Of a stretch of 5,763 nucleotides of DNA, positions 5,446-5,763 are shown one piece after another. The translations under genes and the position numbers were made by a program. This DNA comes from an uncultured Prevotella sp. Its GTDB lineage: Bacteria; Bacteroidota; Bacteroidia; Bacteroidales; Bacteroidaceae. The stretch's first letter is position 1, and each line of letters begins with the position of its first letter. The notes below the pieces were generated by a model. The model did not search any database. It was not told the DNA's origin and saw only the letters and a program-made list of their open reading frames with translations. The DNA is taken from contig CAAFRM010000156.1 of NCBI GenBank assembly GCA_900765465.1, positions 1 through 5,763 on the forward strand, written 5' to 3'.

Positions 5446-5763
5446 TTATTGTACTCCGTACATTTTAGCCTTCTGCTCCTTGATAGCCTCATCGTAGATG
5501 TACTCATCATAAGACATCAGCTTGTCGATGGTTCCAGAAGGAGTGAGCTCAATGATGCGGTTTGCCACGGTGTTGATGAACTCGTGGTCGTGGCTGGCGA
5601 AGAGTACATTACCCTTGAATGCTACCAGGTTGTTGTTGAATGCCTGGATACTCTCCAAGTCCAAGTGGTTGGTTGGAGTATCGAGAATCAGACAGTTGGC
5701 GTTCTGCAACTGCATGCGGGCAATCATACATCTCATCTTCTCACCTCCTGAGAGCACGTTCAC
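5446..5763 (-). CDS. ABC-F family ATPase, C-terminal 105 codons (YbiT/YkpA-like)
   Basis: The end of a soluble, ribosome-associated ABC-F protein with two ATPase domains; such proteins are about 530-550 residues, so about one fifth is visible. The frame is open at the right edge. The first visible codon is GTG, read here as internal Val rather than a start, because the fragment opens just before the ABC signature. Visible landmarks of the second ATPase domain are the signature LSGGEKMR, Walker B CLILDTPTNHLDLES (residues about 24-38 of the fragment), and the His switch FASHDHEF (55-62), followed by NRIIELTPSG and DYDEY-like SYDEYIYDE. The short tail ending in KMYGVQ and the SIQAFNNNL stretch resemble the YbiT/YkpA branch. 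The position after the Walker B Asp is Thr where the catalytic Glu is usual. Its cellular role is not known from sequence; ribosome rescue or translation regulation is inferred from the family. Confidence 0.9.
   Translation of the reverse strand: MNVLSGGEKMRCMIARMQLQNANCLILDTPTNHLDLESIQAFNNNLVAFKGNVLFASHDHEFINTVANRIIELTPSGTIDKLMSYDEYIYDEAIKEQKAKMYGVQ

Overview
The window is an ordinary chromosomal stretch from a member of the Bacteroidales, most likely a Prevotella or Segatella. That placement rests on moderate GC in genes with very AT-rich gaps, start codons without Shine-Dalgarno sequences, one TTTG/TTACTTTG promoter of the Bacteroidetes type, and the style of the proteins (MFS sugar symporter next to aldose 1-epimerase; YbiT/YkpA-like ABC-F ATPase). 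It is inferred by eye; no search was run. I found no mobile element, CRISPR array, tRNA or rRNA, and no new multi-gene system.

All six genes read on the minus strand, so transcription runs from high to low coordinates. From the right edge they are: the last 105 codons of an ABC-F ATPase (5446-5763), a strong intrinsic terminator (about 5370-5410), grpE (4672-5343) and dnaJ (3498-4658) 13 bp apart, a second terminator (3381-3429), folC (2097-3350), a 122-bp AT-rich gap with a promoter and a striking nested inverted repeat, galM (889-1974), a third terminator (818-866), and the first 251 codons of an FHS-family sugar transporter (1-755) cut by the left edge.

GrpE (nucleotide exchange factor) and DnaJ (J-domain co-chaperone) are the two partners of DnaK, and here they form a tight pair without dnaK or hrcA. 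FolC makes dihydrofolate and folate polyglutamates and stands alone. GalM and the transporter look like the start of a galactose/glucose use cluster: import, then conversion of the beta to the alpha anomer. From gene order known in Bacteroides, a galactokinase gene would be expected beyond the left edge.

The most interesting material is between the genes: the inverted repeat over the galM promoter, three terminators that each end in TTTTTG shortly before the next gene, and an identical 14-nt start-codon context on dnaJ and folC. Within proteins, the ABC-F ATPase has Thr where the Walker B catalytic Glu is expected.
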